Below are positions 1 through 6,184 of a stretch of 7,752 bases of DNA, one piece after another. Numbering within the stretch: position 1 is the stretch's first letter; every line of letters begins with the position of its first letter. The translations under genes were made by a program, and so were the position numbers. The notes under the pieces are model-generated. The model searched no databases. It saw only the letters and a program-made list of their open reading frames with translations, and had not been told where the DNA came from. Origin of the DNA: Alphaproteobacteria bacterium (GTDB lineage Bacteria; Pseudomonadota; Alphaproteobacteria; Rhizobiales; Xanthobacteraceae); the NCBI GenBank assembly GCA_005884465.1, contig VAZH01000095.1:1-7752 (forward strand). Reading direction: 5' to 3'.

Positions 1-270
1 TCGGCGGTGATGGAATTATGCGTCGACAACCCGCGCGAGGGATTTGCCGACCTGTTTGCCACCCATCCGTCGGTGGATTCCCGGGTGCAGGCGCTGGTCA
101 AATTCGCGGGCGGACACGATCCCGGACGGCTGGCGCTGCCGTCGGATCGGGCTGACGGGTCGGAAGATCGGCTGCCGCATCCGGTACCCGCGGATCAGCC
201 CTTGCCGCGGCTGCGACGCGGTCCCTGGAGCGGCGCCGGTACATCGCGTGGTCCCTGGGGCCCGCACTGA
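1..270 (+). CDS. M48 family (HtpX-like) zinc metalloprotease, C-terminal part only
   Basis: Only the last 89 codons are in the window; the frame is open at base 1 and stops with TGA at 268-270. The hallmark is the segment FATHPSVDSRVQAL at about residues 19-32 of the visible part. It matches the THPS-x-x-x-R-hydrophobic signature near the C-terminus of HtpX-type M48 peptidases, which are integral inner-membrane proteases of membrane-protein quality control. The HExxH zinc site and the membrane segments must lie upstream, outside the window. After GGHDPG (about residues 37-42) the chain becomes a Pro/Arg/Gly-rich tail of about 47 residues that looks disordered and ends in GPWGPH; the tail has no recognisable domain. 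The family call rests on one short motif and its position near the C-terminus, so it is probable rather than certain. Confidence 0.72.
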   Translation, partial: SAVMELCVDNPREGFADLFATHPSVDSRVQALVKFAGGHDPGRLALPSDRADGSEDRLPHPVPADQPLPRLRRGPWSGAGTSRGPWGPH

Positions 271-279
271 CGACGCTCA

Positions 280-297
280 GGCCCGAATATCCGGGCC
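280..297 (+). terminator. Possible 3' stem-loop after the metalloprotease gene
   Basis: A 6-bp all-GC stem (GGCCCG at 280-285, CGGGCC at 292-297) with a 6-base AT-rich loop lies 10 bases after the stop codon. No T-tract follows, so it is not a standard intrinsic terminator; it could be a 3'-end stabiliser or chance in GC-rich DNA. The rest of the gap up to 558 shows no convincing gene, repeat or promoter. Confidence 0.3.
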
Positions 298-558
298 GAT
301 CGGGCCCGGTCGCCCCGAAAACCGCGCTCACCGTTAACGACACTTCGGCACGATCACCCTACCGGCGGTCTAATGAATTGAATTCTCCCTTGTTTCTGCC
401 ATGTTCGCGACCAAAGCAGGGATGGCAGCGTTCCGGTCACTCAGGCGATCGGGTTTCGAGGGCATGATCCGGATAGCCGTGACCGGTTCTCCGGAAACAG
501 ATCGCTTTGTTTGTTCCGGGATCGTGCTTCAATCGAAGATGGGGGCGTAGGGGAAGTC

Positions 559-1314
559 ATGGCGAAGCCGGTAGTGATTGTGGTAGGCGCGGATAAGGGC
601 GGGGTCGGCAAGACCACGGTCGCGCGCACCTTGCTTGATTATTTCAGCGCCAACAACGTGGCCACGCGGGCCTTCGATACCGAAAACCCGCGCGGTACGC
701 TGAAGCGTTTTCATCCCGATCTGACCGAGATCGTCGATATGACGGCGACTTCCGATCAGATGAAAATCTTCGATACGCTGAATTCGGCAAGCCCTTCCGT
801 CACCGTGATCGACGTCCGCGCCGGCCTGTTGTCGCCGTCGCTGACCGCATTGCGCGACATCGGCTTTCTCGATGCGGCCAGGGCGGGACAGATCACCTTT
901 GCCGTGTTTCATATTCTCGGCCCGTCGATCGCCTCGCTGGACGAAATCGCGGAGACCGCGAATTTCATGCAGGGCGCGAAATATTTCCTGGTGAAGAATT
1001 TCATCAATAACACCAGCTTTTTCGAATGGGACCAGGCGACCTACAATTCCTATTTCCACCGCATCAAGGATGCCACCGAACTCACCATTCCCAAGCTCAA
1101 CGAAATGGCCTACGAGCAGGTCGAAGTCGCCTCCGTGCCATTCCTCAAATTCGTCGCCAACAAGAGCATGAAGGACGAGGCCGCGAACTATTCGTTCGTG
1201 CTTCGCGGCTATGTTCGCCACTGGCTGGCCAACGTCTGGAGCGAATTCGACCGCATCAAGCTGACCGATCTGGTCGGCTCCGGCAAATCCGGCGCGCGTG
1301 GCGGCGAAAAATAG
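559..1314 (+). CDS. ParA/MinD-like P-loop ATPase (deviant Walker A), function unknown
   Basis: 251 residues. The deviant Walker A motif KGGVGKTT is at residues 13-20, with signature lysine K13 and P-loop K18. A ParA-type A' segment with aspartate follows (FDTEN, D40), then a Walker B-like strand VTVIDVRAG at 81-89 (D85). These place it in the SIMIBI class (ParA/MinD/CobQ-CbiA-like ATPases). Members of this class dimerise face to face over ATP and position DNA, protein complexes or division machinery. I see no DNA-binding helix-turn-helix and no C-terminal amphipathic membrane-targeting helix of MinD type. The C-terminal ~25 residues are basic and Gly/Ser-rich. The ATG at 559 is preferred over an in-frame TTG at 511 because an AGGGGA Shine-Dalgarno-like stretch (549-554) precedes it and the P-loop then sits at the usual N-terminal position. 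A paralogous gene follows after 58 bases, so the two are likely co-transcribed. Being chromosomal and without an adjacent parB, it is probably not the main ParA; target and role are unknown. Confidence 0.85.
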   Translation: MAKPVVIVVGADKGGVGKTTVARTLLDYFSANNVATRAFDTENPRGTLKRFHPDLTEIVDMTATSDQMKIFDTLNSASPSVTVIDVRAGLLSPSLTALRDIGFLDAARAGQITFAVFHILGPSIASLDEIAETANFMQGAKYFLVKNFINNTSFFEWDQATYNSYFHRIKDATELTIPKLNEMAYEQVEVASVPFLKFVANKSMKDEAANYSFVLRGYVRHWLANVWSEFDRIKLTDLVGSGKSGARGGEK

Positions 1315-1320
1315 TTGCTT

Positions 1321-1359
1321 GGCGAATATGAATTGGCTGGATTAGGCGCCCAATTCGCC
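1321..1359 (+). promoter_or_regulatory. Inter-ATPase gap with two mutually exclusive hairpins
   Basis: Two overlapping pairings are possible in the short gap between the tandem ATPase genes. GAATTGG (1330-1336) can pair with CCAATTC (1350-1356), or GGCGAAT (1321-1327) can pair with ATTCGCC (1353-1359); they compete for the same right-hand bases. Neither has a T-tract. This could tune the ratio of the two proteins or protect an mRNA end, but no function is demonstrated. It may also be fortuitous. Confidence 0.3.
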
Positions 1360-1372
1360 TGATATAGCGCCG

Positions 1373-2041
1373 ATGAGCCGCACGCCCGTCTACATCATCT
1401 GCTCGCCCCGCCCGCTGGTCGGCAAGACTCTGATCGCGCGGCTGTTGAGCGAATTCCTGCTTTTGAAGAACGGCACGGTGGCGGCATTCGACATCAATCT
1501 CAAAGAGCCCTCGCTGCTGGATTATCTGCCGGGGATCACCGAGACCGCCGAGGTCGACGATACTTTCGGGAAGATGGCGCTGATGGACCGCCTGATCGTC
1601 AATGACGCCCTCGCCAAGGTGATCGATCTCGGCTTTCACGCCTTCGATGAGTTCTTTAAAATGTCCGAGGAAATCGGGTTCATGAAGGAGGCGGCGCGGC
1701 GCGGGGTCGCGCCGGTGATTTTTTTTGTCGCGGACACCGACCGCGCCTCGGCGCGCGGCTATGCCATGCTGCAGCAACAGATTCCGCCAAACGCTCTTGT
1801 CACCGTCGATAACGAATATGTGGTGCGGGGCGAGCTGCCGGCGACCATGGCCCATGGCCGGATCCTCCGCATCGCCGCGCTGCCGGTGTTTTTGAAGACC
1901 TATATCGACCGGCTGACGTTCTCGTTCACCGACTACCTGCGTCACGAGAAGGATTCATCGACCGAACTGCATCAATGGATCCGCAACAATTATCTCAACT
2001 TTCGCGAAGTTGAGCTGAATTTGATTCTGCAGAGGTCGTGA
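1373..2041 (+). CDS. Paralogous ParA-like protein with degenerate P-loop, function unknown
   Basis: 222 residues. It aligns without gaps to the preceding ATPase over the first ~85 residues: P-loop lysine K18, the aspartate D40 (AAFD) and the Walker B-like VID with D85 fall at exactly the same positions. The P-loop is altered. Where the upstream protein has ADKGGVGKTT, this one has SPRPLVGKTL (residues 11-20), so signature lysine 13 is Arg and glycines 14-15 are Pro-Leu, while GKT is kept. It may bind nucleotide weakly or serve as the inactive partner of a heterodimer; that is inference. The C-terminal half contains a hydrophobic strand PVIFFVADTD (114-123) typical of the fold and a charged helical tail (from about residue 187). 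No clear Shine-Dalgarno precedes the ATG. The start is supported by the alignment with the paralogue. Its 3' end converges on apt across a palindromic repeat. Confidence 0.82.
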   Translation: MSRTPVYIICSPRPLVGKTLIARLLSEFLLLKNGTVAAFDINLKEPSLLDYLPGITETAEVDDTFGKMALMDRLIVNDALAKVIDLGFHAFDEFFKMSEEIGFMKEAARRGVAPVIFFVADTDRASARGYAMLQQQIPPNALVTVDNEYVVRGELPATMAHGRILRIAALPVFLKTYIDRLTFSFTDYLRHEKDSSTELHQWIRNNYLNFREVELNLILQRS

Positions 2042-2046
2042 GCAGC

Positions 2047-2167
2047 CGTCGTCCCTGCGAACGCAGGGACCCATAACCACCAGCTTTTCGTTATTGACTA
2101 AGGCGTTTGCTCGAGTGCTTAACCGTGAGGCCACCGCGTATGGGTCCCTGCTTTCGCAGGGACGACG
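2047..2167. repeat. Dispersed palindromic element, copy 1 (convergent gene junction)
   Basis: Two 29-base arms (2047-2075 and 2139-2167) are inverted copies of each other with one mismatch, separated by 63 bases. Each arm is itself a hairpin: GTCCCTGCG/CGCAGGGAC at 2051-2070 with a 2-base loop, and GTCCCTGC/GCAGGGAC at 2143-2162 with a 4-base loop. A diverged second copy lies at 5327-5447, so this is a repeat family and not a one-off terminator. It fills the gap between the second ATPase gene and apt, whose 3' ends face each other. It may therefore stop or stabilise transcripts from both sides; that role is inference. It carries no ORF. Confidence 0.88.
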
Positions 2168-2194
2168 TGCAGGGGTTAACAGCGTGGTGTAAGC

Positions 2195-2734
2195 TCAATG
2201 CCCCTCGAACGACATCAGGGTTCGCACCGGCACGTCCATCGCCCGCAATTTCGCCGCGCCGCCTAAGTCCGGCAGGTCGATGATGAAGCAGGCTGCCACC
2301 ACATCGGCGCCGATCTGGCGCATCAGCTTGACAGCCCCCTCCGCGGTGCCGCCGGTGGCGATCAGGTCGTCGACCAGGATCACGCGTTGACCGGGATGAA
2401 TGGCATCGGCATGCATCTCCATTTCATCGAGGCCGTATTCCAGCGAGTAGGCGATGCGCACCGTGGTATGCGGCAGCTTGCCGCGTTTGCGGATCGGCAC
2501 GAAGCCGGCGGAGACCTGATGCGCCACCGCGCCGCCGAGAATGAAGCCGCGCGCCTCGATGCCGGCGACCTTGTCGATCTTGTTACCCGCCCATGGTTGC
2601 ACCAATTCATCGACCGCGCGGCGGAAGGCACGCGCATCGCCAAGCAGCGTGGTGATGTCGCGAAACAGGATTCCCGGCTTCGGATAGTCCGCAATGGTGC
2701 GGACGCTGGCTTTCAAATCATGTTCAAAAGTCAT
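2195..2734 (-). CDS. apt: Adenine phosphoribosyltransferase
   Basis: 179 residues, the usual bacterial Apt length. The enzyme converts adenine and PRPP to AMP and pyrophosphate in cytosolic purine salvage. The type I PRTase PRPP-binding loop is clear: [14 protein letters not shown] at residues 118-131. Other Apt hallmarks are PGILFRDIT at 20-28, IEARGF at 59-64 and the flexible catalytic-loop region [10 protein letters not shown] at 82-91. The ATG is preceded by GAGGG (2739-2743) with a 4-base gap. The gene lies 143 bases downstream of trpE(G) on the same strand, but a large palindromic element fills that gap, so the two may not share a transcript. No separate promoter could be recognised in the few bases between repeat and start codon. 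Nothing is missing from the protein. Confidence 0.97.
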   Translation of the reverse strand: MTFEHDLKASVRTIADYPKPGILFRDITTLLGDARAFRRAVDELVQPWAGNKIDKVAGIEARGFILGGAVAHQVSAGFVPIRKRGKLPHTTVRIAYSLEYGLDEMEMHADAIHPGQRVILVDDLIATGGTAEGAVKLMRQIGADVVAACFIIDLPDLGGAAKLRAMDVPVRTLMSFEGH

Positions 2735-2759
2735 TGCACCCTCGTTTGAAACCCGCGCT

Positions 2760-2856
2760 CGTCATTCCGGGGCGCGCGCTTGCGCGAACCCGGAATCTCG
2801 CGCCGACAACCTCCGGATTCCGGGTTCGCTCGCTTCACTCGCGCCCCGGAATGACG
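2760..2856. repeat. Palindromic intergenic element between trpE(G) and apt
   Basis: A nested inverted repeat: the outer arms of 17 bases (2760-2776 and 2840-2856) match perfectly, as do inner arms of 13 bases (2784-2796 and 2817-2829). Together they can fold into one long interrupted cruciform or RNA hairpin. The sequence differs from the elements at 2047 and 6255. It begins 21 bases past the trpE(G) stop codon and ends 25 bases before the apt start codon. A transcript-end role for trpE(G) is plausible, but there is no T-tract. Confidence 0.85.
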
Positions 2857-2877
2857 TGTGTATAAATTCGCATCGTT

Positions 2878-5043
2878 TCAATTGGCCGGTACGCCGAGCC
2901 GGAACGCATTCTCGACGATGCGCAGGCCCACTTCGCCGCCGAGCGACATCAGCGATTCCGGGTGAAACTGCACCCCGCCGACGGGCAAGGTCTTGTGCTC
3001 GATGGCCATCGCAACGCCGTCCTCGGTACTCGCCGTTACCGATAGCACATCAGGCATGCTGTCGGGCTCGACATAGAGCGAATGGTAGCGGCCGATCACT
3101 ATTTCATTGGGCAGGTTCCGCATCAGCCGCCCGCCCCGCACCTGAACCGGCGACGGCCGGCCATGCGCCGGCCGGCCCAACTGGCCGAGTTGCCCGCCGA
3201 AATATTCGCCGATCGCCTGCACGCCGAGGCAGACACCGAAGATCGGCAGTTTTTTGCCGAGCGCTGCGTCGATGGTTTTCGAGATGCCAAAATCTTCCGG
3301 CCGTCCCGGACCCGGCGACAGCACCAGCAGATCCCAGTTTTTCTGCTTCAGCATTTCAAGCGCGTGAACGTGCCTCACGACGGTGACGTTAGCGCCGACC
3401 TGGCGGAAATAATCCGCCAGCATATGGACAAAACTGTCGTCATGATCGATCAGCAGCACCTGCTTGCCGGAGCCGGTGGCGTCCGGCGCGAACGCCGACA
3501 GCGGTTTTGGCGAATCGCCGCGCAGCGCCTGGAACAGCGCCGCCGCCTTGACCTGGCATTCGCGGTCCTCGGCGGCGGGATCTGAATCGAACAGGCAGGT
3601 GGCGCCGACCCGCACTTCGGCAAGGCCGTCCTTCATCCGTATGGTGCGGATGGTCAATCCGGTGTTGATGCTGCCGTCGAAATTGACGCAGCCGATCGCG
3701 CCGGCATACCAGCGCCGCGACGAACGCTCGTGATCCTCGACAAACTGCATCGCCCACAATTTCGGTGCGCCGGTCACCGTCACCGCCCAGGCGTGGGTGA
3801 GGAAGGCATCCAGCGAGTCGAAACCCGGCCGCAGCATGCCCTCGACATGATCGACGGTGTGGAACAATTTCGAGTAGGTCTCGATCTGCCGCCGCGCAAG
3901 AACCTTGATCGTTCCGGGCACGCAGACCCGCGCCTTGTCGTTGCGGTCGACGTCGGTGCACATATTGAGTTCGAATTCGTCTTTCTCGGAATTCAACAAT
4001 TGCCGGATCTGCTCGGCATCGCCGATCGCATCGACGCCGCGTGCGATGGTGCCGGAGATCGGACAGGTCTCGACCCGCCTTCCGTCGGAGCGCACGAACA
4101 TCTCCGGCGACGCCGAGACCAGAAATTCACCGTCACCGAGGTTCATCAAGGCGCCGTAGGGCGACGGATTGATCCGGCACAGCCGCTGGAATACTTCCGC
4201 CGGCGAACGCTCGCAGGATTCGGCGAACAATTGCCCCGGCACCGCCTCGAACAGATCGCCGCGCGCAAACGCGGCGCGCGCGGTTTCGACGGTCGCTTGG
4301 TATTCTCCGGGCGCGTGATCGGAAAATCCCTGCCGTGGCATTTTGGCGTAGACGCTTTCCGGCGTGTCGCGCGGCAGGCCTGCGGTGGACTTGCCCTTCC
4401 AGGCAAAGTCGTAGCTCAAGACCACGCCGCGGCCGGTGGCGCGGTCATAGGCCAACAGGCGATCCGGCACGTAGAGCACGATGTCACGCTGGTCTTTCTC
4501 GCGCGCGCGTTTCTGCACGAGGTCCTCGATCTGGAACACGAGGTCATAGGCGAACGCTCCGAACAGCCCGAGCAGCGGATCGTCGTTCGCAGCCAGCGCC
4601 GCCACCAGATCGCGCACCAGCGACATCACGCTGGCGCGGCGGGTACGCTGGTCTTCGTCGACCGGTGCGGCGCCGCGGACGATATGACCGGCAAGACGGC
4701 TCGCGCTTCTCTCTGAAATGACGACGCAGGGTTCGCGCAAGACGTCGCCGAGAAAGGCGATCAGCACCTCCCCGCGCGCGTTCAGCGCTTGCAGCGAGAA
4801 GTCGAATCCGACTGTTTCGAGCTGCAGCGGCGGGTCGGAGAAGCCAAGATCAAAACTCTCGTAACGGCCCGGCACCGTGGTGCCCGACGACAGCACCACG
4901 CCGCGACGGCGGTCGAGCAGCTCGATCAGGTCATCGAGCCGGTTGGCGCCGCCGGAAAATTGCTCCACCGACCGCGCGACCGCGAGGCCGCCGCGGGTGC
5001 GATATTCGCTATGGGCCGGCAGTGAGAAGACTGTCCTGTTCAT
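2878..5043 (-). CDS. trpE(G): Anthranilate synthase, fused components I and II, TrpE(G)
   Basis: 721 residues. It makes anthranilate from chorismate and glutamine, the first committed step of tryptophan synthesis, in the cytosol. Component I occupies about residues 1-510: a regulatory LSSG segment at 51-54 where the Trp-binding LLES motif of other TrpE proteins lies, NPSPYGALM at 292-300, CPISGTIARG at 327-336, the acidic segment FELNMCTDVDRND at 357-369 and TVTGAPK at 422-428. After a short linker (about 511-527) comes the class I glutamine amidotransferase, about 528-721: SPGPGRPEDFG at 576-586, nucleophile C605 in FGVCLGVQAIGEYFGG, and H694/E696 in VQFHPES. The catalytic triad is complete, so it should use glutamine. 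One-chain TrpE(G) is typical of Rhizobiales. PhzE-type enzymes share this architecture, but the Trp-codon attenuator directly upstream argues for tryptophan synthesis. The start is preceded by AGAGGA (5048-5053). Regulation is likely by attenuation and tryptophan feedback. Confidence 0.96.
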   Translation of the reverse strand: MNRTVFSLPAHSEYRTRGGLAVARSVEQFSGGANRLDDLIELLDRRRGVVLSSGTTVPGRYESFDLGFSDPPLQLETVGFDFSLQALNARGEVLIAFLGDVLREPCVVISERSASRLAGHIVRGAAPVDEDQRTRRASVMSLVRDLVAALAANDDPLLGLFGAFAYDLVFQIEDLVQKRAREKDQRDIVLYVPDRLLAYDRATGRGVVLSYDFAWKGKSTAGLPRDTPESVYAKMPRQGFSDHAPGEYQATVETARAAFARGDLFEAVPGQLFAESCERSPAEVFQRLCRINPSPYGALMNLGDGEFLVSASPEMFVRSDGRRVETCPISGTIARGVDAIGDAEQIRQLLNSEKDEFELNMCTDVDRNDKARVCVPGTIKVLARRQIETYSKLFHTVDHVEGMLRPGFDSLDAFLTHAWAVTVTGAPKLWAMQFVEDHERSSRRWYAGAIGCVNFDGSINTGLTIRTIRMKDGLAEVRVGATCLFDSDPAAEDRECQVKAAALFQALRGDSPKPLSAFAPDATGSGKQVLLIDHDDSFVHMLADYFRQVGANVTVVRHVHALEMLKQKNWDLLVLSPGPGRPEDFGISKTIDAALGKKLPIFGVCLGVQAIGEYFGGQLGQLGRPAHGRPSPVQVRGGRLMRNLPNEIVIGRYHSLYVEPDSMPDVLSVTASTEDGVAMAIEHKTLPVGGVQFHPESLMSLGGEVGLRIVENAFRLGVPAN

Positions 5044-5047
5044 GTGA

Positions 5048-5053
5048 TCCTCT
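5048..5053 (-). promoter_or_regulatory. Ribosome binding site of trpE(G)
   Basis: AGAGGA on the minus strand, 4 bases before the ATG. It lies downstream of the attenuator T-tract and so is present only in read-through transcripts. Confidence 0.7.
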
Positions 5054-5091
5054 TACGAAACTTGCCGAGGGAACGCCACACAGGACCAACG

Positions 5092-5121
5092 AAAAAGGCC
5101 GTCGCGCTGCGATGACGGCCT
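5092..5121 (-). terminator. trp attenuator terminator (3:4 helix)
   Basis: Minus-strand AGGCCGTC (5121-5114) pairs perfectly with GACGGCCT (5103-5096) across a 10-base loop, followed immediately by a T-run (5096-5092) and C. This is an intrinsic terminator located between the leader peptide gene and trpE(G), with 48 bases from its end to the trpE(G) start. Its position and the competing helix upstream mark it as a transcription attenuator. Confidence 0.92.
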
Positions 5122-5169
5122 CTAACGATCTTGGAAAATGAAATCGCACCGGCCACCTTTAGAAGGTGG
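5114..5169 (-). promoter_or_regulatory. trp attenuator: pause (1:2) and antiterminator (2:3) helices
   Basis: Helix 1:2: CCACCTT (5169-5163) pairs with AAGGTGG (5159-5153) over a 3-base loop that includes part of the leader stop codon. Helix 2:3: GGTGGCC (5157-5151) can pair with GGCCGTC (5120-5114), seven pairs including two G-U. This pairing blocks both the 1:2 helix and the 3:4 terminator. Segment 1 begins two bases after the tandem Trp codons (5176-5171). A ribosome stalled there for lack of charged tRNA-Trp would therefore cover segment 1, free segment 2 and favour read-through into trpE(G). The helices are read from the sequence; the regulatory logic is established for trp leaders. Confidence 0.88.
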
Positions 5170-5206
5170 GCCACCAGAGACGGATCTTGCGGACGACGGT
5201 GTTCAT
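5159..5206 (-). CDS. trpL: trp leader peptide, 15 residues with tandem Trp
   Basis: A 15-codon ORF, MNTVVRKIRLWWPTF, ends in TAA. The two adjacent Trp codons (residues 11-12; 5176-5171) in so short a peptide, directly before a terminator and trpE(G), identify it as the attenuation leader. It works through its translation: ribosome position on the Trp codons chooses between terminator and antiterminator. No good Shine-Dalgarno precedes the ATG (GCCGCC only). The -10-like box ends 6 bases before the ATG, so the mRNA may start at the ATG itself and be translated as a leaderless message, as described for trpL of Sinorhizobium meliloti. In that species the leader peptide and the terminated leader RNA were also reported to act in trans; whether that holds here is unknown. 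Confidence 0.9.
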   Translation of the reverse strand: MNTVVRKIRLWWPTF

Positions 5207-5212
5207 GGCGGC

Positions 5213-5241
5213 TAGACACCACGGCCGGGCTGTCCCGTCAA
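5213..5241 (-). promoter_or_regulatory. Predicted sigma-70-type promoter of trpL-trpE(G)
   Basis: On the minus strand a -35 box TTGACG (5241-5236) and a -10-like TGTCTA (5218-5213) are separated by 17 bases, the optimal spacing. The -35 is strong; the -10 matches TATAAT only partly. The seventh base after the -10 is the A of the trpL ATG, giving a predicted leaderless start. No repressor operator was recognised, in line with control by attenuation. Confidence 0.65.
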
Positions 5242-5326
5242 GGGATGATACCGGCAATTACATGCCGCTGCCGGGAACATGCCCGTGATGGGATGGCGCG
5301 AGCAAGGCTGGCGTTTAACAACGCCT

Positions 5327-5447
5327 GTCGTCCCCGCGAACGCGGGGAGCCATAGCCACAGGGCGTTGTTGTTTAGCGAAAGCCTCTACCAGTTCGCCTT
5401 GCCTTGACTGCCGTACCGTATGGGTCCCCGCTTTCGCAGGCACGACG
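5327..5447. repeat. Dispersed palindromic element, copy 2 (diverged)
   Basis: Same architecture and core sequence as the element at 2047-2167: arms at 5327-5354 and 5419-5447 separated by 64 bases. The left arm keeps a perfect inner hairpin (TCCCCGCG/CGCGGGGA at 5331-5348). The right arm has drifted (GCAGGCAC in place of the matching GCGGGGAC). It lies between the end of the dienelactone hydrolase gene and the trp promoter. The 23 bases from here to the hydrolase stop codon hold nothing else, and no other terminator for that gene is visible. Confidence 0.82.
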
Positions 5448-5469
5448 GCGAGGGTGAGGCTGCGCAATC

Positions 5470-6144
5470 TCACCCCAGATGCTTCTTGAAAAACCCGATG
5501 GCGCGGTCCCAGGCCGACTCCGCCGCCTTGCGATCGTGCACGGTTTGCCGCTGCTCGTTGACGAAGGCATGTTCGGCATCATAGCGATACAGCTCAAGCG
5601 ACTTGCCGGCGGCCTTCATTGCCTTCTCGAAGCCATCGACCAGCTCCGGCGTGCACCAGTCATCCTTGTTGGCGAAATGCGCCTGCAGCGGGATTTTTAT
5701 ATCCGCCGGCTTGGCCGCCTGCTCCGGTGGAATGCCGTAGAACACCACGCCGGCAGCTAGTTCGGGAATTTTGGCAGCGCCGATGATAGTGACGGCGCCG
5801 CCGAGACAGAAGCCGGTCAGGCCGACCTTGGCGCCGTTCCGGCCAAGATATTGCACGGCGCCGCGCACCGTCTGCGTGGTGGCGTCCATGAAATCCAGCG
5901 AGTTCATTTCCTTGGCGGCGGCGTCCATGTCGTGATACGGCACCACCTTGCCGTTATAGAGGTCGGGTGCCAGCGCGTCGAAGCCGGCCGATGCGAAGCG
6001 GTCGCACAGCCCCTTGATCTGCTCCGAAAGCCCCCACCATTCCTGGATCACGACCACACCCGGCGCATTGCCGCGCTCGGCGTTTGTCAGATAACCGCTG
6101 GCGTCCTTGCCGTCCGGGCGCTTGAACGAAATGCTGGTACCCAT
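5470..6144 (-). CDS. Dienelactone hydrolase family protein
   Basis: 224 residues, an alpha/beta hydrolase of the DLH family (carboxymethylenebutenolidase type). The triad can be placed: nucleophile C113 in GFCLGG (111-116), acid D161 or D162 in NKDDWC (159-164) and H192 in EHAF (191-194). The family's active-site glutamate is E35 in QEWWG (34-38). A cysteine nucleophile, where most alpha/beta hydrolases have serine, is characteristic of DLH. No signal peptide is seen, so it is probably cytosolic. Classical DLH opens dienelactone in chlorocatechol breakdown, but no catechol-pathway genes are nearby; many chromosomal DLH-like proteins have unknown substrates, so no symbol is given. The ATG at 6144 is chosen over an in-frame upstream start at 6213 because GGAGG (6150-6154) sits 5 bases before it and MGTSISFKRPDG is a typical DLH N-terminus. 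Neighbouring repeats suggest a monocistronic unit. Confidence 0.92.
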   Translation of the reverse strand: MGTSISFKRPDGKDASGYLTNAERGNAPGVVVIQEWWGLSEQIKGLCDRFASAGFDALAPDLYNGKVVPYHDMDAAAKEMNSLDFMDATTQTVRGAVQYLGRNGAKVGLTGFCLGGAVTIIGAAKIPELAAGVVFYGIPPEQAAKPADIKIPLQAHFANKDDWCTPELVDGFEKAMKAAGKSLELYRYDAEHAFVNEQRQTVHDRKAAESAWDRAIGFFKKHLG

Positions 6145-6149
6145 GAGGT

Positions 6150-6154
6150 CCTCC
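6150..6154 (-). promoter_or_regulatory. Ribosome binding site fixing the hydrolase start
   Basis: GGAGG on the minus strand, 5 bases before the ATG ending at 6144. It decides against the longer reading frame that opens at 6213. Confidence 0.75.
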
Positions 6155-6184
6155 GGTGATTTTCTTGGGGGCCGATCGGCAGCC

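Larger units (their letters stand above)
5092..5206 (-). ncRNA. Predicted terminated trp leader transcript (rnTrpL-like)
   Basis: If transcription starts at the trpL ATG and ends at the attenuator T-run, the product is an RNA of about 115 nt carrying trpL and the terminator hairpin. This is similar in size and layout to the S. meliloti leader RNA known as rnTrpL. Existence as a stable RNA is inferred from the promoter and terminator and is not visible directly. Confidence 0.55.

Noticed and set aside
507..533. Promoter for the first ATPase gene (TTGTTT with TTCAAT)
   Set aside because: The spacer is only 15 bases and both boxes are weak; no better pair was found in 300-558.
511..558. Upstream TTG start extending the first ATPase by 16 residues
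   Set aside because: The ATG at 559 has a Shine-Dalgarno-like stretch and puts the P-loop at the normal distance from the N-terminus.
529..1945. Minus-strand frames opposite the two ATPase genes
   Set aside because: They cover the P-loop coding strands in antisense and have no domain features; the sense genes have motifs and plausible starts.
3730..4716. Long plus-strand open frame (328 codons) opposite trpE(G)
   Set aside because: It is a shadow of the TrpE domain, with no recognisable motif and no ribosome binding site; trpE(G) explains the codon pattern.
5040..5222. 60-codon minus-strand frame overlapping the trp leader
   Set aside because: It is in another frame from trpL and runs through the attenuator terminator; the 15-codon trpL and RNA helices explain the sequence fully.
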